Source of the DNA: JAZOXB01 sp040096185
GTDB taxonomy: Bacteria > Bacillota > Clostridia > Oscillospirales > Oscillospiraceae
Assembly (NCBI RefSeq): GCF_040096185.1
Contig: NZ_JBBMFF010000244.1
Coordinates: 82,702-146,701, forward strand
Direction of reading: 5' to 3'
Length of the DNA stretch: 64,000 nt
Below are positions 49,979 through 59,016 of this stretch, in pieces (the stretch's first letter is position 1; each line of letters begins with the position of its first letter). The position numbers were made by a program, and so were the translations under genes. The notes under the pieces were generated by a model, which was not told the DNA's origin, searched no databases, and worked only from the letters and a program-made list of their open reading frames with translations.

Positions 49979-52744
49979 TTATTGGTATTTCTCAGTGTGC
50001 TGCCGGATAAATTCGACGATCCGGTTGACCAAAGACCTCTTCTTGAGCAGCGGCATGGGCTTCTCAATACGGTCACGGATGTTTCCTGCATCCATTGTGC
50101 CGGAGAACTCATACTCAGAAATGATGTCCGTCAGCATGGAGGAATCAATATCCTCAGTCTTTGCGAAAGCAACGATCTCTTCTCGTTTTGCTTCATTTTC
50201 AAAGTCGTTGTATGCAGCGTCAATCTCATCCGCACTTTCAAGTCCAACAACGACACGATCCAAGAACGCTTGAAGAATTTCAACCTTGCGAAGCAACTGC
50301 GGATTATCCGTCCTGCTCAATTCTTCCTTGATGTGCTTGATGTCGTAGTCCTTCTGCTTCTTGTCATCAAAGTGGATGTTGCGGATCAAGTTCATGATAT
50401 AGGCAACATTGATGCGGTCACTCTCCATGATCTCAATGCAGAAGTCCACATCATTCAGGACAGATACGACTTCTCGATCAGTTTTTTGCCGGGAGTAAAG
50501 CATCAGATACTTGCTCTTGTAGTCCTGATACTCCTGCTCGGACATGATGAGTGCATCCTGATCAAAGCTGAACTCAATGAATGTCTGCAAAGATTGGAGG
50601 TATTTTGTCAGCTCACGGAAAGTGATGACAAACTTCTTCTGGTCATCCTCGCTCTGCATGGTATCGACGGACTCAGGGTAGAGTGCCACTTCCTTGAGCC
50701 TCATAACCATTTCATTGAACTTCTCAACAAAATACTGATAGCCCGGAACGACAATGCCGGAGGTGTCCTGACTCTTGGAGAAGAGCGTCAGCGCATCATC
50801 TGTCCGTTTTTTGAGGTTGCGGTAGCAAATGATGATACCAAACGGTTTTGTTTCTTTCTCGACACGGTTCGTGCGAGAATAGGCTTGCAGCAGATCATGG
50901 TACTTCAAATCCTTGTCCACATACAACACAGAGAGCTGCTTGCTGTCAAAGCCGGTCAAGAACATATTCACGACGATGAGAATGTCCAGCGACTTTGTTT
51001 TCTTCCCTTTGACTCGATCTGAAATATCCTTGTGATACGCGGAGAAGGTGTCGGTAGAGAAATTCGTGCCGTACATCTCGTTATAGTCCTTGATGATACG
51101 CTCCAAAGCATCTCGGCTATGCTCGTCCTTACCCTCAGCATCTTCGTTCTGCCCATAGGAGAAGATACCGCTGATGTTCAGATCGTGTTTGATCTTCTTG
51201 AAGATGTCGTAATATTTGACAAGAGCTTCAATGGAGGAAACAGCAAAGATAGCCGTGTACTGACCATTTCTCGTTTTGGCTTTGTGGTTCTGGACGATGT
51301 GGTTTGCAATGAGGGACATTCTCTCATCCGACATATAGAGTTCGCCAACATCAATCGCGTCAGCCAATGTCGGATCGTCCCAGTCAAAATCGCCTTCCAT
51401 CGTCTTTATGTACTCAATATGGAAACCGAGGACATTGTTATCGAAGATAGCATCCTTGATCAGATAGTTATGCAAACATTCCCCAAACAGCATTTCGGTG
51501 GTCTGTGTGATCTTGCCCTCCGTCTTTCCGTTCACTTCAAAACGGGGCGTACCGGTAAAGCCAAAGAACTGCGCTTTCTTGAAATGCCGAACAATATCCT
51601 TGTGCATATCTCCGAACTGGCTGCGGTGGCATTCATCAATGATGAAGACAACCTTTTCGTCACGGTATGCGTCCATTACCTTTTCGTATTGAGGACGCTT
51701 AACGGCATTTGCCATCTTCTGCATCGTCGTGACAATGAGCTGCCGGTTCTTATCCTTCATTTGCCGCACAAGAATGTCTGTGCGATCTGTGACATCAACA
51801 GAGCCAGCCTCAAACTTGTTAAACTCTTCGGTGGTCTGAGAGTCCAAGTCCTTACGGTCAACAAGGAAGATAACCTTCTTGATGTTCGGATTGGCTGCGA
51901 GGATTTGAGCTGTCTTAAAGGATGTCAGCGTCTTTCCTGCACCGGTGGTATGCCAGATATAGGCGTTGCGATTTGTAAGCGTAGCCTGCCTTATAAGGGC
52001 TTCTACGGCATACACCTGATAGGGGCGCATAACCATCAGAATCTTATCCGTATCGTTCAGGATGGTATAGCGTGTCAGCATCTTGATGATGTGATCCCTT
52101 GCCAGAAAAGAGATTGAGAAGTCCTTCAGGTTGGTAATACGGATGTTGTTGAAATCCGTCCAGAAGAAGGCGAGGCTATACATCAAGTCCCTGTCGGAGT
52201 TGGCAAAGTATTTGGTATCAACGCCGTTGGAGACAATGAAAAGCTGAATGAAGTGATATAGTCCGTTATAGGAGTGCTTCTTATAGCGCATGACCTGATT
52301 GACTGCTTCTCGAATGTCAATCCCCCTGCGCTTTAACTCGACCTGAATCAACGGCAAGCCATTCACAAGAATCGTTACATCATAGCGGTTGACATACTTG
52401 CCTACAACCGTTGTCTGATGTGTAACTTGGAAGATATTCTTGGTGTGATCCTGATCGAAGAAGGAAAGGTAAACCTTCGTCCCGTCCTCACGCTCAAGGA
52501 CAAACTTGTCTCTCAGAATTTTTGCGCTCTGGAACACGGACTTTCCAAGCATGAGGTTAAAGATACGCTCCCACTCTTTATCGGTGATAGGCGTATCAAG
52601 TTTGGGCGCATTGAAGGCTTCAAACTGAACTTTGAAGTTCTCCACCAATGCGTCATAATCAGGAATATCGACTGTGCTGTATTCCTGCTTGTTTAGCTGC
52701 TCTATGAATTGTTGCTCAAGAGCCGCTTCGCTCTGGTATGCCAT
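49979..52744 (-). CDS. hsdR: Type I restriction endonuclease subunit HsdR
   Basis: 921 residues. N-terminal nuclease with IQVELKRRG near residue 125, helicase motifs Walker A TTGAGKT near 266, DEAH-like DECHRS near 372 and TGTPRF near 398, then C-terminal helical part that binds HsdM. It pulls DNA and cuts away from the site. It appears complete. First of the hsdRMS operon on this strand, 88 bases after the NYN gene. Confidence 0.96.
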   Translation of the reverse strand: MAYQSEAALEQQFIEQLNKQEYSTVDIPDYDALVENFKVQFEAFNAPKLDTPITDKEWERIFNLMLGKSVFQSAKILRDKFVLEREDGTKVYLSFFDQDHTKNIFQVTHQTTVVGKYVNRYDVTILVNGLPLIQVELKRRGIDIREAVNQVMRYKKHSYNGLYHFIQLFIVSNGVDTKYFANSDRDLMYSLAFFWTDFNNIRITNLKDFSISFLARDHIIKMLTRYTILNDTDKILMVMRPYQVYAVEALIRQATLTNRNAYIWHTTGAGKTLTSFKTAQILAANPNIKKVIFLVDRKDLDSQTTEEFNKFEAGSVDVTDRTDILVRQMKDKNRQLIVTTMQKMANAVKRPQYEKVMDAYRDEKVVFIIDECHRSQFGDMHKDIVRHFKKAQFFGFTGTPRFEVNGKTEGKITQTTEMLFGECLHNYLIKDAIFDNNVLGFHIEYIKTMEGDFDWDDPTLADAIDVGELYMSDERMSLIANHIVQNHKAKTRNGQYTAIFAVSSIEALVKYYDIFKKIKHDLNISGIFSYGQNEDAEGKDEHSRDALERIIKDYNEMYGTNFSTDTFSAYHKDISDRVKGKKTKSLDILIVVNMFLTGFDSKQLSVLYVDKDLKYHDLLQAYSRTNRVEKETKPFGIIICYRNLKKRTDDALTLFSKSQDTSGIVVPGYQYFVEKFNEMVMRLKEVALYPESVDTMQSEDDQKKFVITFRELTKYLQSLQTFIEFSFDQDALIMSEQEYQDYKSKYLMLYSRQKTDREVVSVLNDVDFCIEIMESDRINVAYIMNLIRNIHFDDKKQKDYDIKHIKEELSRTDNPQLLRKVEILQAFLDRVVVGLESADEIDAAYNDFENEAKREEIVAFAKTEDIDSSMLTDIISEYEFSGTMDAGNIRDRIEKPMPLLKKRSLVNRIVEFIRQHTEKYQ

Positions 52745-52832
52745 ATCTTCATCTCCAATACTTGAGGATCATTTTTGGTTGCCAACCGATCCTCATTTTA
52801 TTCTATCACGGCTACTGTCCGATATAACGGAC

Positions 52833-54251
52833 TCATTTTCGTTTTATTTCCAATGTCACATCGCCATTATCCGCAATGGACATTTGCATCGTTTTCAAAT
52901 ACTTGTCCACAAACTGCTTCTGTTCCGAAGAACTCATTTCAATTCGAGTCGCTCTTAACGCCTCTGTGAACATCTCGTAGATATTCAGCCGCACCGCCTG
53001 ATCTATGTAATGATACATCTCTTTGAACAGTGCGCCGATCTTAATATCCTCTGCATTGCCGGAGTAGAAGTCATCAATGTAGCAATAGAATATACCGGCA
53101 TTGACAAGTGCGTTCTTCAAATCCGGTCCGCAGTTTTCGCGCTCTATCATGACAAGGAACCGAGCCTCCGGTAAAGAAGAAATCAGTCCCCAATAGTCGG
53201 AGTCGCTGGACACCAAAATAAAGGAATCCACATTGTTTTTGTAATGCTCCTGACAAGTTCGGGCAATCAGCATCACATCGACCAGAGACTTGTTCTGCTT
53301 TACCCGTTCGGTCATCATGTGTTCGACCGGGATGTGGGTAAAACTATCCAGAATACGCCAAGCAGATGCACTATGCACATCATCAAACAGGATGATGGAT
53401 GCTATCTTCTGTGTGTACTGATAGTCAAGATTCTTGAGCGTAGCGCAGAGCTTGTACGGATCAGAGTTTTCACAATCTACCACTACGACAACCTTTTCGC
53501 TGCTACCAATAAACTCGTAGATGCTTCCTTTAATGTAACTTCCAGCATCAGAAACTTTACTGTACTCTGTAAAGTAGTCACCGTTCATTTGATAAAGCAG
53601 CGTCACGAATTTTTTATCGTTATAGAGCAGATTACCGACATCCTCCGGTTCCCAGTTTATATACATCTGGTAAGGATAAAAGAGCAAGTGAGCGTAATAA
53701 ATATCTGCTGCTGCTTTTGTCCCTTCCTCTTTCAAGCCATCTGGCATGAGAAAGAGGTTTTTTACATACAGCCAATTCAGCCAAAGAGGAAATAGCTTCT
53801 TGCAATTATTGATCCGATCAGAAAGCAGCTTGTTTATCTCAACGATATGCTGACTTAGCTTCGTGCTGGACTTCTTTATAAAACTAATGCCATCCGCATT
53901 TAGTTGTTGAAGGCTATCCTGCGGCACATATTCCGGCATACTGCTGATTGAGAGATAACTAAACTTCATACGCTCGTTGATATGCTTGAAGTTTCTTTCA
54001 ATCGCTGTCCTTATGATACACAAATGACGGATTATCCGTGCCGTTTTGTCTGCATCAAGTTTTTCGTATATCTCTATTTTGGGTGCTTCATGCTCATTAT
54101 CAAAAATTCGTTTCGGAACACCAATCAAATATGCAACCTTAGAAACAATTTCATAGGTGCTGTCTCTGTAGGTGACTCGATCATCTGTGGGAAACGCCTC
54201 CGCTTCAACGAGGGCATTTTTCTCAGTCACAGCATTCTCAAGGACATCCAT
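52833..54251 (-). CDS. NYN-domain protein (putative PIN-like RNase)
   Basis: 472 residues. The C-terminal half is a NYN domain with VDCEN at 258-262, Asp in SLVDVML near 325 and SSDSDY at 348-353, the acidic metal site of NYN/LabA RNases. The N-terminal 250 residues are helical and not recognised. AAGGAG site, 66 bases after the small XRE gene and 88 before hsdR, all on one strand. A role as a second, RNA-directed defence layer or regulator is inference. Confidence 0.8.
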   Translation of the reverse strand: MDVLENAVTEKNALVEAEAFPTDDRVTYRDSTYEIVSKVAYLIGVPKRIFDNEHEAPKIEIYEKLDADKTARIIRHLCIIRTAIERNFKHINERMKFSYLSISSMPEYVPQDSLQQLNADGISFIKKSSTKLSQHIVEINKLLSDRINNCKKLFPLWLNWLYVKNLFLMPDGLKEEGTKAAADIYYAHLLFYPYQMYINWEPEDVGNLLYNDKKFVTLLYQMNGDYFTEYSKVSDAGSYIKGSIYEFIGSSEKVVVVVDCENSDPYKLCATLKNLDYQYTQKIASIILFDDVHSASAWRILDSFTHIPVEHMMTERVKQNKSLVDVMLIARTCQEHYKNNVDSFILVSSDSDYWGLISSLPEARFLVMIERENCGPDLKNALVNAGIFYCYIDDFYSGNAEDIKIGALFKEMYHYIDQAVRLNIYEMFTEALRATRIEMSSSEQKQFVDKYLKTMQMSIADNGDVTLEIKRK

Positions 54252-54316
54252 ATATGCTCCTTTCGCTGAGGTATTTTTCTCTACCTATAACAAAATAGCC
54301 GCACGAAAACTCGGAC

Positions 54317-54529
54317 CTACTTCTTGCCCGTTCGCACAGCTTCACATATATCTCCAATGTCACAATTCAAATAGTCGCAAATGCGCAGCAGAACAGAGAG
54401 AGCTACATCCTCGTTCTTATTGAGCTTACTCATCGTGCCAGGAGACAGCTCTATATCCTTGCGTAAAGTTGATTTTGGGATCTCTCTTTCGATGAGCATG
54501 ACCCATAATTTCTTATAGCTTATCTTCAT
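54317..54529 (-). CDS. Small XRE-family HTH regulator
   Basis: 70 residues, Cro/CI type (IPKSTLRKDIELSPGTMSKL, in part; LLRICDYLNCDIGDI). A near-perfect promoter stands upstream and the NYN and hsd genes follow on the same strand, so it may control the defence operon; such small regulators are also general parts of ICEs. Confidence 0.88.
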   Translation of the reverse strand: MKISYKKLWVMLIEREIPKSTLRKDIELSPGTMSKLNKNEDVALSVLLRICDYLNCDIGDICEAVRTGKK

Positions 54530-54569
54530 AAAAGCACCTCTCTCAAACGCTTATAGTGAGACTCATTAT

Positions 54570-54598
54570 ATTATACACCAAACACTTCAAATTTTCAA
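54570..54598 (-). promoter_or_regulatory. Sigma-70 promoter of the XRE-NYN(-hsd) genes
   Basis: On the minus strand TTGAAA and TATAAT are 17 bases apart. The symmetrical GTGAGACTCA-type sequence just downstream (54555-54565) could be an operator. Confidence 0.8.
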
Positions 54599-54657
54599 TA
54601 CGATACTCCAAAAATTCAAAATATATTTCAAGTTCATGGAGCGCATTACGAAGAAGA

Positions 54658-54693
54658 AAGCCTGAGCCGATTTATTCATACGGCTCAGGCTTT
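54658..54693 (-). terminator. Terminator after the element 2 relaxase
   Basis: AAAGCCTGAGCCG pairs with CGGCTCAGGCTTT, perfect 13 bp, loop of 10. It starts 6 bases after the relaxase stop. T runs are short, so termination is probable rather than sure. Confidence 0.7.
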
Positions 54694-54698
54694 GGTGG

Positions 54699-56066
54699 TT
54701 ATTCCAACTCGCTACTTTTGGCTTTTTCATGCTCCTGTGAAAGCGTTGGACTGAGGAAATCATCGACATTTGCCTTCATGGTATCAATCACTTTAGCCTC
54801 TTTTTTGAGCCTTGCTCGTTCGTCGTAGAGACGCTGCTGCTCTTCCAAAAGGCGTTGCTGCTCGGCTTGCAGAGACTTCATACTTGGGAGTTTTTCACCA
54901 TCTTGCATAGCAAGCAATGTACTCTTTGCTGCTTCAAAAACGACAAGCTCTGCCTCGTGCGCAGCTCGAAAACTCGGCTTGTTCTTCGTCTTTGAGTAGG
55001 CATCATAGACCGGCTTGAGCTTTTGATAGGTTGAGATATTCTTGATAAGCGGCTGCACCTTTCGGAGCTGCGCTTCAACGACTTTCAAGTCAGCGCCGGT
55101 ACGCTCATAAGAACTATGAATGTCTTCGACTTTCTTTTCAAGATCGGCATATTGAAGCAGCTCGTTCTCAGTGAGGTAGTTTAGCGTTCTGGCGGCTTCT
55201 TTGAGGATCTTAATCTTCATAGAATGCTCAAAGCCCTTGCTGTCGATCTGCTTAATTCTGTTTTGAATATCGCTGATGAGAGAGATGTTCTTCCTACCGT
55301 TCTGCATCTGCCGTCTGCGGGCATTGCGTCCTTGAATGCGTTCCTTGATCCGGTCCTCGGTGTAGTTATCTCCGATGGTTTTTGCACGGGTGAAACGCTC
55401 TTGCCCTTCGGCACGGAAGGAGATGTATTTGCCGGTTTTGATTTCATATCCGGCGTCCTGCATCAGCTTCAAAAACTCATCGTAGTCCTTTGATGTGATC
55501 ACACAGCGATCAATGGTCTGCTTGAGTTTTTGCTTCCAACTTGTACCGCGTTTGGCTTCGGTGTATTCCTTGTAGTCCATGCCTTTTCCCTGAGAGGGAG
55601 GAATAACTGACAGCCCGTGTTCAGCACATATCTCATCACTGAGATGCCGCATCTCACGATAGGTTTTCTTATTGCTTCGGTACGCATGGAAGTCTACATA
55701 GTTGACTGCGTTGAAGATAATGTGATTGTGGCAATGCCCCTTGTCGATGTGCGTTGCAATCACATACTCGTACTTTCCCTTGAGCCATTCGTCGGCAAAC
55801 TGCTTACCGATTTCATGCGCTTGTTCCGGGCTGACTTCATCAACCGCAAAGGATTGAATCAGATGTCTGGCAATCACCTTTGGCATCTGCATTCCTTGTT
55901 GAACGGCAAGAGATCTTGTCCACTCAAATTCCTTCGCTGCGGCATCACTGGCAGCACATCCGTAGGAAGAGACATAGAGCTGGTCATCTGTTTTCTGCGG
56001 ATCAAGAATGTATGCGAGAGCCTTGTTCACAGTTCCTCGGATTGGCTTGATTTTAGTAATCGCCAT
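54699..56066 (-). CDS. Relaxase/mobilization nuclease (MobA/VirD2, MOBP type)
   Basis: 455 residues, homolog of the element 1 relaxase. Histidine motif HIDKGHCHNH near residue 106, candidate nicking Tyr in LAYILDPQKT near 18; the C-terminal half is coiled coil. Overlaps mobC by 40 bases. It should serve element 2, whose transfer operon lies 13 kb away beyond the defence block. Confidence 0.95.
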   Translation of the reverse strand: MAITKIKPIRGTVNKALAYILDPQKTDDQLYVSSYGCAASDAAAKEFEWTRSLAVQQGMQMPKVIARHLIQSFAVDEVSPEQAHEIGKQFADEWLKGKYEYVIATHIDKGHCHNHIIFNAVNYVDFHAYRSNKKTYREMRHLSDEICAEHGLSVIPPSQGKGMDYKEYTEAKRGTSWKQKLKQTIDRCVITSKDYDEFLKLMQDAGYEIKTGKYISFRAEGQERFTRAKTIGDNYTEDRIKERIQGRNARRRQMQNGRKNISLISDIQNRIKQIDSKGFEHSMKIKILKEAARTLNYLTENELLQYADLEKKVEDIHSSYERTGADLKVVEAQLRKVQPLIKNISTYQKLKPVYDAYSKTKNKPSFRAAHEAELVVFEAAKSTLLAMQDGEKLPSMKSLQAEQQRLLEEQQRLYDERARLKKEAKVIDTMKANVDDFLSPTLSQEHEKAKSSELE

Positions 56067-56356
56067 ATCTCAGCCTGCCTTTCTTTCAGCTCTGCAACAT
56101 CGTCCTCATAGAAGTGTCCTGTGGAGTTAATTCGGCGGCAAATGTGATTGATATTTGCCGCTGCACGAGATACTGCGGCGGCAAGTTTCTTCTGCTGCGT
56201 GTAGTCCACTTTGATGATGTAACCGTCAATCGCCATCTTGCGAAGATACGCTCCCATGTTCTTTGTACCAAGCTGTTTCATCTTTCCTTTGATAATCCGC
56301 TTCTCGTCATCTGAAACAAAGAAGAGTATCTGATTTGGTCGTGTTCTGTTTGCCAT
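56027..56356 (-). CDS. MobC-like relaxosome accessory protein
   Basis: 109 residues from ATG at 56356 (MANRTRPNQ) with AAAGGA upstream; an earlier in-frame start at 56407 would run into the oriT region. Signature YLRKMAIDGYI and AAANINHICRRINSTG, ribbon-helix-helix fold. The oriT-like region lies just upstream. Confidence 0.9.
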   Translation of the reverse strand: MANRTRPNQILFFVSDDEKRIIKGKMKQLGTKNMGAYLRKMAIDGYIIKVDYTQQKKLAAAVSRAAANINHICRRINSTGHFYEDDVAELKERQAEIWRLLKSSQSEEL

Positions 56357-56382
56357 AAGCGGTTTGTCCTTTCGTAAAGATA

Positions 56383-56481
56383 GAGGGTTTGGGAGACATC
56401 CCAACAAGCATTTTCGGGATTAAGGGGAGGGTTTCCTTAATCCAAAATCGCCGTGTGTATATACACCGGCTGTGCTTGCTA
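56383..56481 (-). other. Putative oriT of element 2
   Basis: On the minus strand: TAGCAAGCACAGC at one end and AAAATGCTTGTTGGGAT..TCCCAAACCCT at the other, as in both element 1 copies. Between them are element-specific hairpins GGATTAAGG / CCTTAATCC and GGTGTATATACACC. Conserved ends with variable stems fit an origin recognised by related relaxases. Confidence 0.7.
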
Positions 56482-56591
56482 ATCTCCCAAAATCGTATTC
56501 CCCGAAGATTCCCCCGTGAAATGTCCCTTCACTTTACAACGGACACAAAAAGGGCGTTTGTTGAGTACCGGATTTCAAAAAAGTCAAAAAA

Positions 56592-57251
56592 TCATTGGAT
56601 TTCCCATGTGAAAGCCACTGTGTCTGTCACATCAATATCAACCGGCTCAATCTCAGGTGCGGCGCACTTGCTCATCGCCATGAGAGGCTGAATGCAGTCT
56701 TCAACATCGTAGCTTGTTCTGGAAAAAACATTGAGTTCGCCCCAGTTGTAGTCGATGTTGAGCAACTGCCCAAGCGTACTGCCTGATGCTTTGCAAAGAA
56801 TCTCCGCCTTTGCCCTGGCGTTCTCCGTCGCATTGATCAGCAGCTCTTCGCTGACTCTTGCCGGGTTTTTCACGGTGAACGCAATGCTGAGTTCTGGTTG
56901 CGCCCCACAATCCGCAATCGCAGAAATGACCTTTGCAAGCTGCTTGCTGTCAAAGTCAAAGGCAAGTTTCAAGCGATAGCTGCAAGCATATCCGGCAAAC
57001 TCTCGCTTGTAATTTCCTTGCCGATCCTTGACATTCTCGTACCTTGTCTGGACATCAAAGCTCGTGGTTTTCAGGTCTTCCTTGCGATACCCAACGCGGA
57101 CTGCGGCACCTTGCAGTCTTTCGATTCTCTCGGCAGCTTCCGACATTGCGCGGTCATAGGTTTCAGATAAGACTTCAATGTTCAGGGATAGGATGATGTA
57201 ATCCGGTCTTGCGGAGACATTGCCTGTCCCTTTTACGGTGATTATTCTCAT
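56592..57251 (-). CDS. SIMPL-domain (DUF541) protein
   Basis: 219 residues (ITVKGTGNVSARPDYIILSL, in part; ENARAKAEILCKASGSTLG) cover the full SIMPL domain. No signal peptide is seen, unusual for the family, which is often exported. Function unclear, linked elsewhere to stress and signalling. Start overlaps the VWA gene stop. Confidence 0.88.
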   Translation of the reverse strand: MRIITVKGTGNVSARPDYIILSLNIEVLSETYDRAMSEAAERIERLQGAAVRVGYRKEDLKTTSFDVQTRYENVKDRQGNYKREFAGYACSYRLKLAFDFDSKQLAKVISAIADCGAQPELSIAFTVKNPARVSEELLINATENARAKAEILCKASGSTLGQLLNIDYNWGELNVFSRTSYDVEDCIQPLMAMSKCAAPEIEPVDIDVTDTVAFTWEIQ

Positions 57252-57907
57252 TACTTTCTCCCGTCCTTTCTGGAATTGTAGTCCTCATCAATACGTTTTT
57301 TCCAATTCGTACCCAGCGGTACGCTGCATCGGACAGCGGAAACCGCTTCGCTCAGAACTTCATAGTTGAGTTGCGTTCCCTCGCGGTCAGAGTGGTAATT
57401 GACCGCTCGATCTGCTCCAATTCCAAAATGCTTTGCCGTCTCAACTGCATCAATGTTTGCACCGAGGAAAAGAAACTCCCAGCCGTACTTTTCCTTCTGT
57501 CGCTCAATCATCTTCTTGACCTTCTCGCTGTCATAACGGCGGCTTGCATTCTCCATGCCATCCGTTGTGATGACGAACAGTGTGTGTTCAGGGACATCCT
57601 CTTTTCTTGCGTACTTATGGACATTCCCAATGTGATGAATCGCTCCGCCGATAGCATCCAGAAGCGCGGTGCAGCCGCGAACGGAATAGTCTCTGTCGGT
57701 CATCGGCTCCACCTTCTGAACCGGCACACGGTCATGGATAACCTCGCTCACGTTGTCAAAGAGAACGGTAGAGATCAATGCCTCGCCATTCTCTTTTTTC
57801 TGCTTTTCAATCATGGAGTTGAATCCTCCGATGGTGTCTGTTTCCAGTCCGCTCATAGAGCCGCTGCGATCAAGGATGAATACGATCTCCGTCAAGTTCT
57901 TTCTCAT
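57251..57907 (-). CDS. VWA-domain protein
   Basis: 218 residues from ATG at 57907, which has GGAGG; the frame opens earlier but across a hairpin. MIDAS motif DRSGSMSG near residue 12, TTDGMENAS, and FLGANIDAVETAKHFG are typical of VWA proteins that bind a metal-bridged partner. Often found with tellurium or stress gene groups; here with SIMPL and YolD. Cytoplasmic. Confidence 0.88.
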   Translation of the reverse strand: MRKNLTEIVFILDRSGSMSGLETDTIGGFNSMIEKQKKENGEALISTVLFDNVSEVIHDRVPVQKVEPMTDRDYSVRGCTALLDAIGGAIHHIGNVHKYARKEDVPEHTLFVITTDGMENASRRYDSEKVKKMIERQKEKYGWEFLFLGANIDAVETAKHFGIGADRAVNYHSDREGTQLNYEVLSEAVSAVRCSVPLGTNWKKRIDEDYNSRKDGRK

Positions 57908-57929
57908 GTTTTGTACCTCCGTATATAAA

Positions 57930-57966
57930 AATATGACTGCTTGGTGTCTCACCTTACAGTCATATT
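57930..57966 (-). repeat. Inverted repeat in the leader of the VWA gene
   Basis: AATATGACTG / CAGTCATATT, 10 bp, 17-base loop, 23 bases ahead of the start. Possible operator or mRNA hairpin. Confidence 0.6.
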
Positions 57967-58008
57967 GTACTTCGGTATTCACTTCATTTGGTCGCATGGC
58001 AAGCGACA

Positions 58009-58437
58009 TTATTCCAGCGATGAGAACAGCTCCCCGTCAATGCTTATAACGTCATCCATCGGAATCTTCGTGCCGTCCTGCATGGTGATTCGCCGCTCAA
58101 AATCATCGACTTTTTTGAGCGCGCCGGTTGCCATTATATATTTGCCGCCAGCCTTCCGCTCATCAGGCTGGAAGTAGGTAATGGTGACTTCCGGTGCATC
58201 ATCAAGGGCGTCCATGAGAAGCTGATACTTCATGTCCAATGCAGTCAATGCTTCCTCGTCAAGCTCGATCTTATCATCGGTTAGACGCCCGGTTTCTTTG
58301 ATGGCAGCATCGTAGCCGGTGAGTGCTGCGAAGGGAGCGAACTGCGCCGCACGATCTGACATTGGCATCTGTGGTCGCGTCTTGGAGACGTGGTGAGGAC
58401 GCCCCATAATCTCATCATATTTGCTTTTCATGTGCAT
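58009..58437 (-). CDS. YolD-like family protein
   Basis: 142 residues; RPHHVSKTRPQMPMSDRAAQFAPFAALTGYD (in part: MSDRAAQFAPFAALTGYD) is the family mark. YolD-like proteins pair with Y-family polymerases in Bacillota, as here one gene away, and are thought to modulate UvrX-type polymerase action. ATG two codons later is an alternative start. Confidence 0.88.
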   Translation of the reverse strand: MHMKSKYDEIMGRPHHVSKTRPQMPMSDRAAQFAPFAALTGYDAAIKETGRLTDDKIELDEEALTALDMKYQLLMDALDDAPEVTITYFQPDERKAGGKYIMATGALKKVDDFERRITMQDGTKIPMDDVISIDGELFSSLE

Positions 58438-58467
58438 CCCACATCTCCTTTTACAGTCAAATAATAG

Positions 58468-58986
58468 TTACAGCGTTGCCTTTTTCCACTTCCTGATCTT
58501 CGTTCTAAATGTTCCAAAGGGAGCAACGGTATTGACGTGAATAAACTTGTAAACCTCCCATACCGCTGTTTTGGTAGCATCATCTGCCCACTTTCTCATG
58601 TGCGGTTGAAATAACTCTTCTTCACTCATAGAATCAATCATTGTCTGGATAGAAGTAACGTTTCCTTTTAACTGATCCTTCAATTCCACTAAGGATGAAT
58701 GAGAGTATGTATCTGTGAACCATTGGTATAGATCGCCCAGCTGATTCCACCTAAACAGTTCTGATGGTGTTTTCACTTCAACTCCGCGCTTCTCGTCATT
58801 TTCCCATTTTAGAAGCAGCGTTGTCCAACCGATCTGATAAGCAAGATTCTCAGCCGGTGTTCTGTCCACCTCGGCTACTCTTATATCTTTTAGGGCTTCC
58901 GGAATAGAATCAAATTCAGCAATGTATTTTTCAAAGCCTTTGCTGATTTCGGCTTTTAATTCCTCTTTATCCTTGTATGTTCTCAA
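58468..58986 (-). CDS. ClbS/DfsB-family (DUF1706) four-helix protein
   Basis: 172 residues (ENLAYQIGWTTLLLKWE, TFRTKIRKWKKA). Named after ClbS, which hydrolyses colibactin, but most members are of unknown substrate. DinB-like four-helix fold; several Cys/His of true metal sites are absent. Lies between YolD and the polymerase, so a link to DNA damage protection is plausible. Confidence 0.88.
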   Translation of the reverse strand: MRTYKDKEELKAEISKGFEKYIAEFDSIPEALKDIRVAEVDRTPAENLAYQIGWTTLLLKWENDEKRGVEVKTPSELFRWNQLGDLYQWFTDTYSHSSLVELKDQLKGNVTSIQTMIDSMSEEELFQPHMRKWADDATKTAVWEVYKFIHVNTVAPFGTFRTKIRKWKKATL

Positions 58987-59016
58987 AATATTTTCTCCTT
59001 GAAATTGAATTGCTGT

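Noticed and set aside
49943..52117. Plus-strand frames of about 360 codons across hsdR
   Set aside because: Antisense to a well-defined HsdR gene, no family resemblance.
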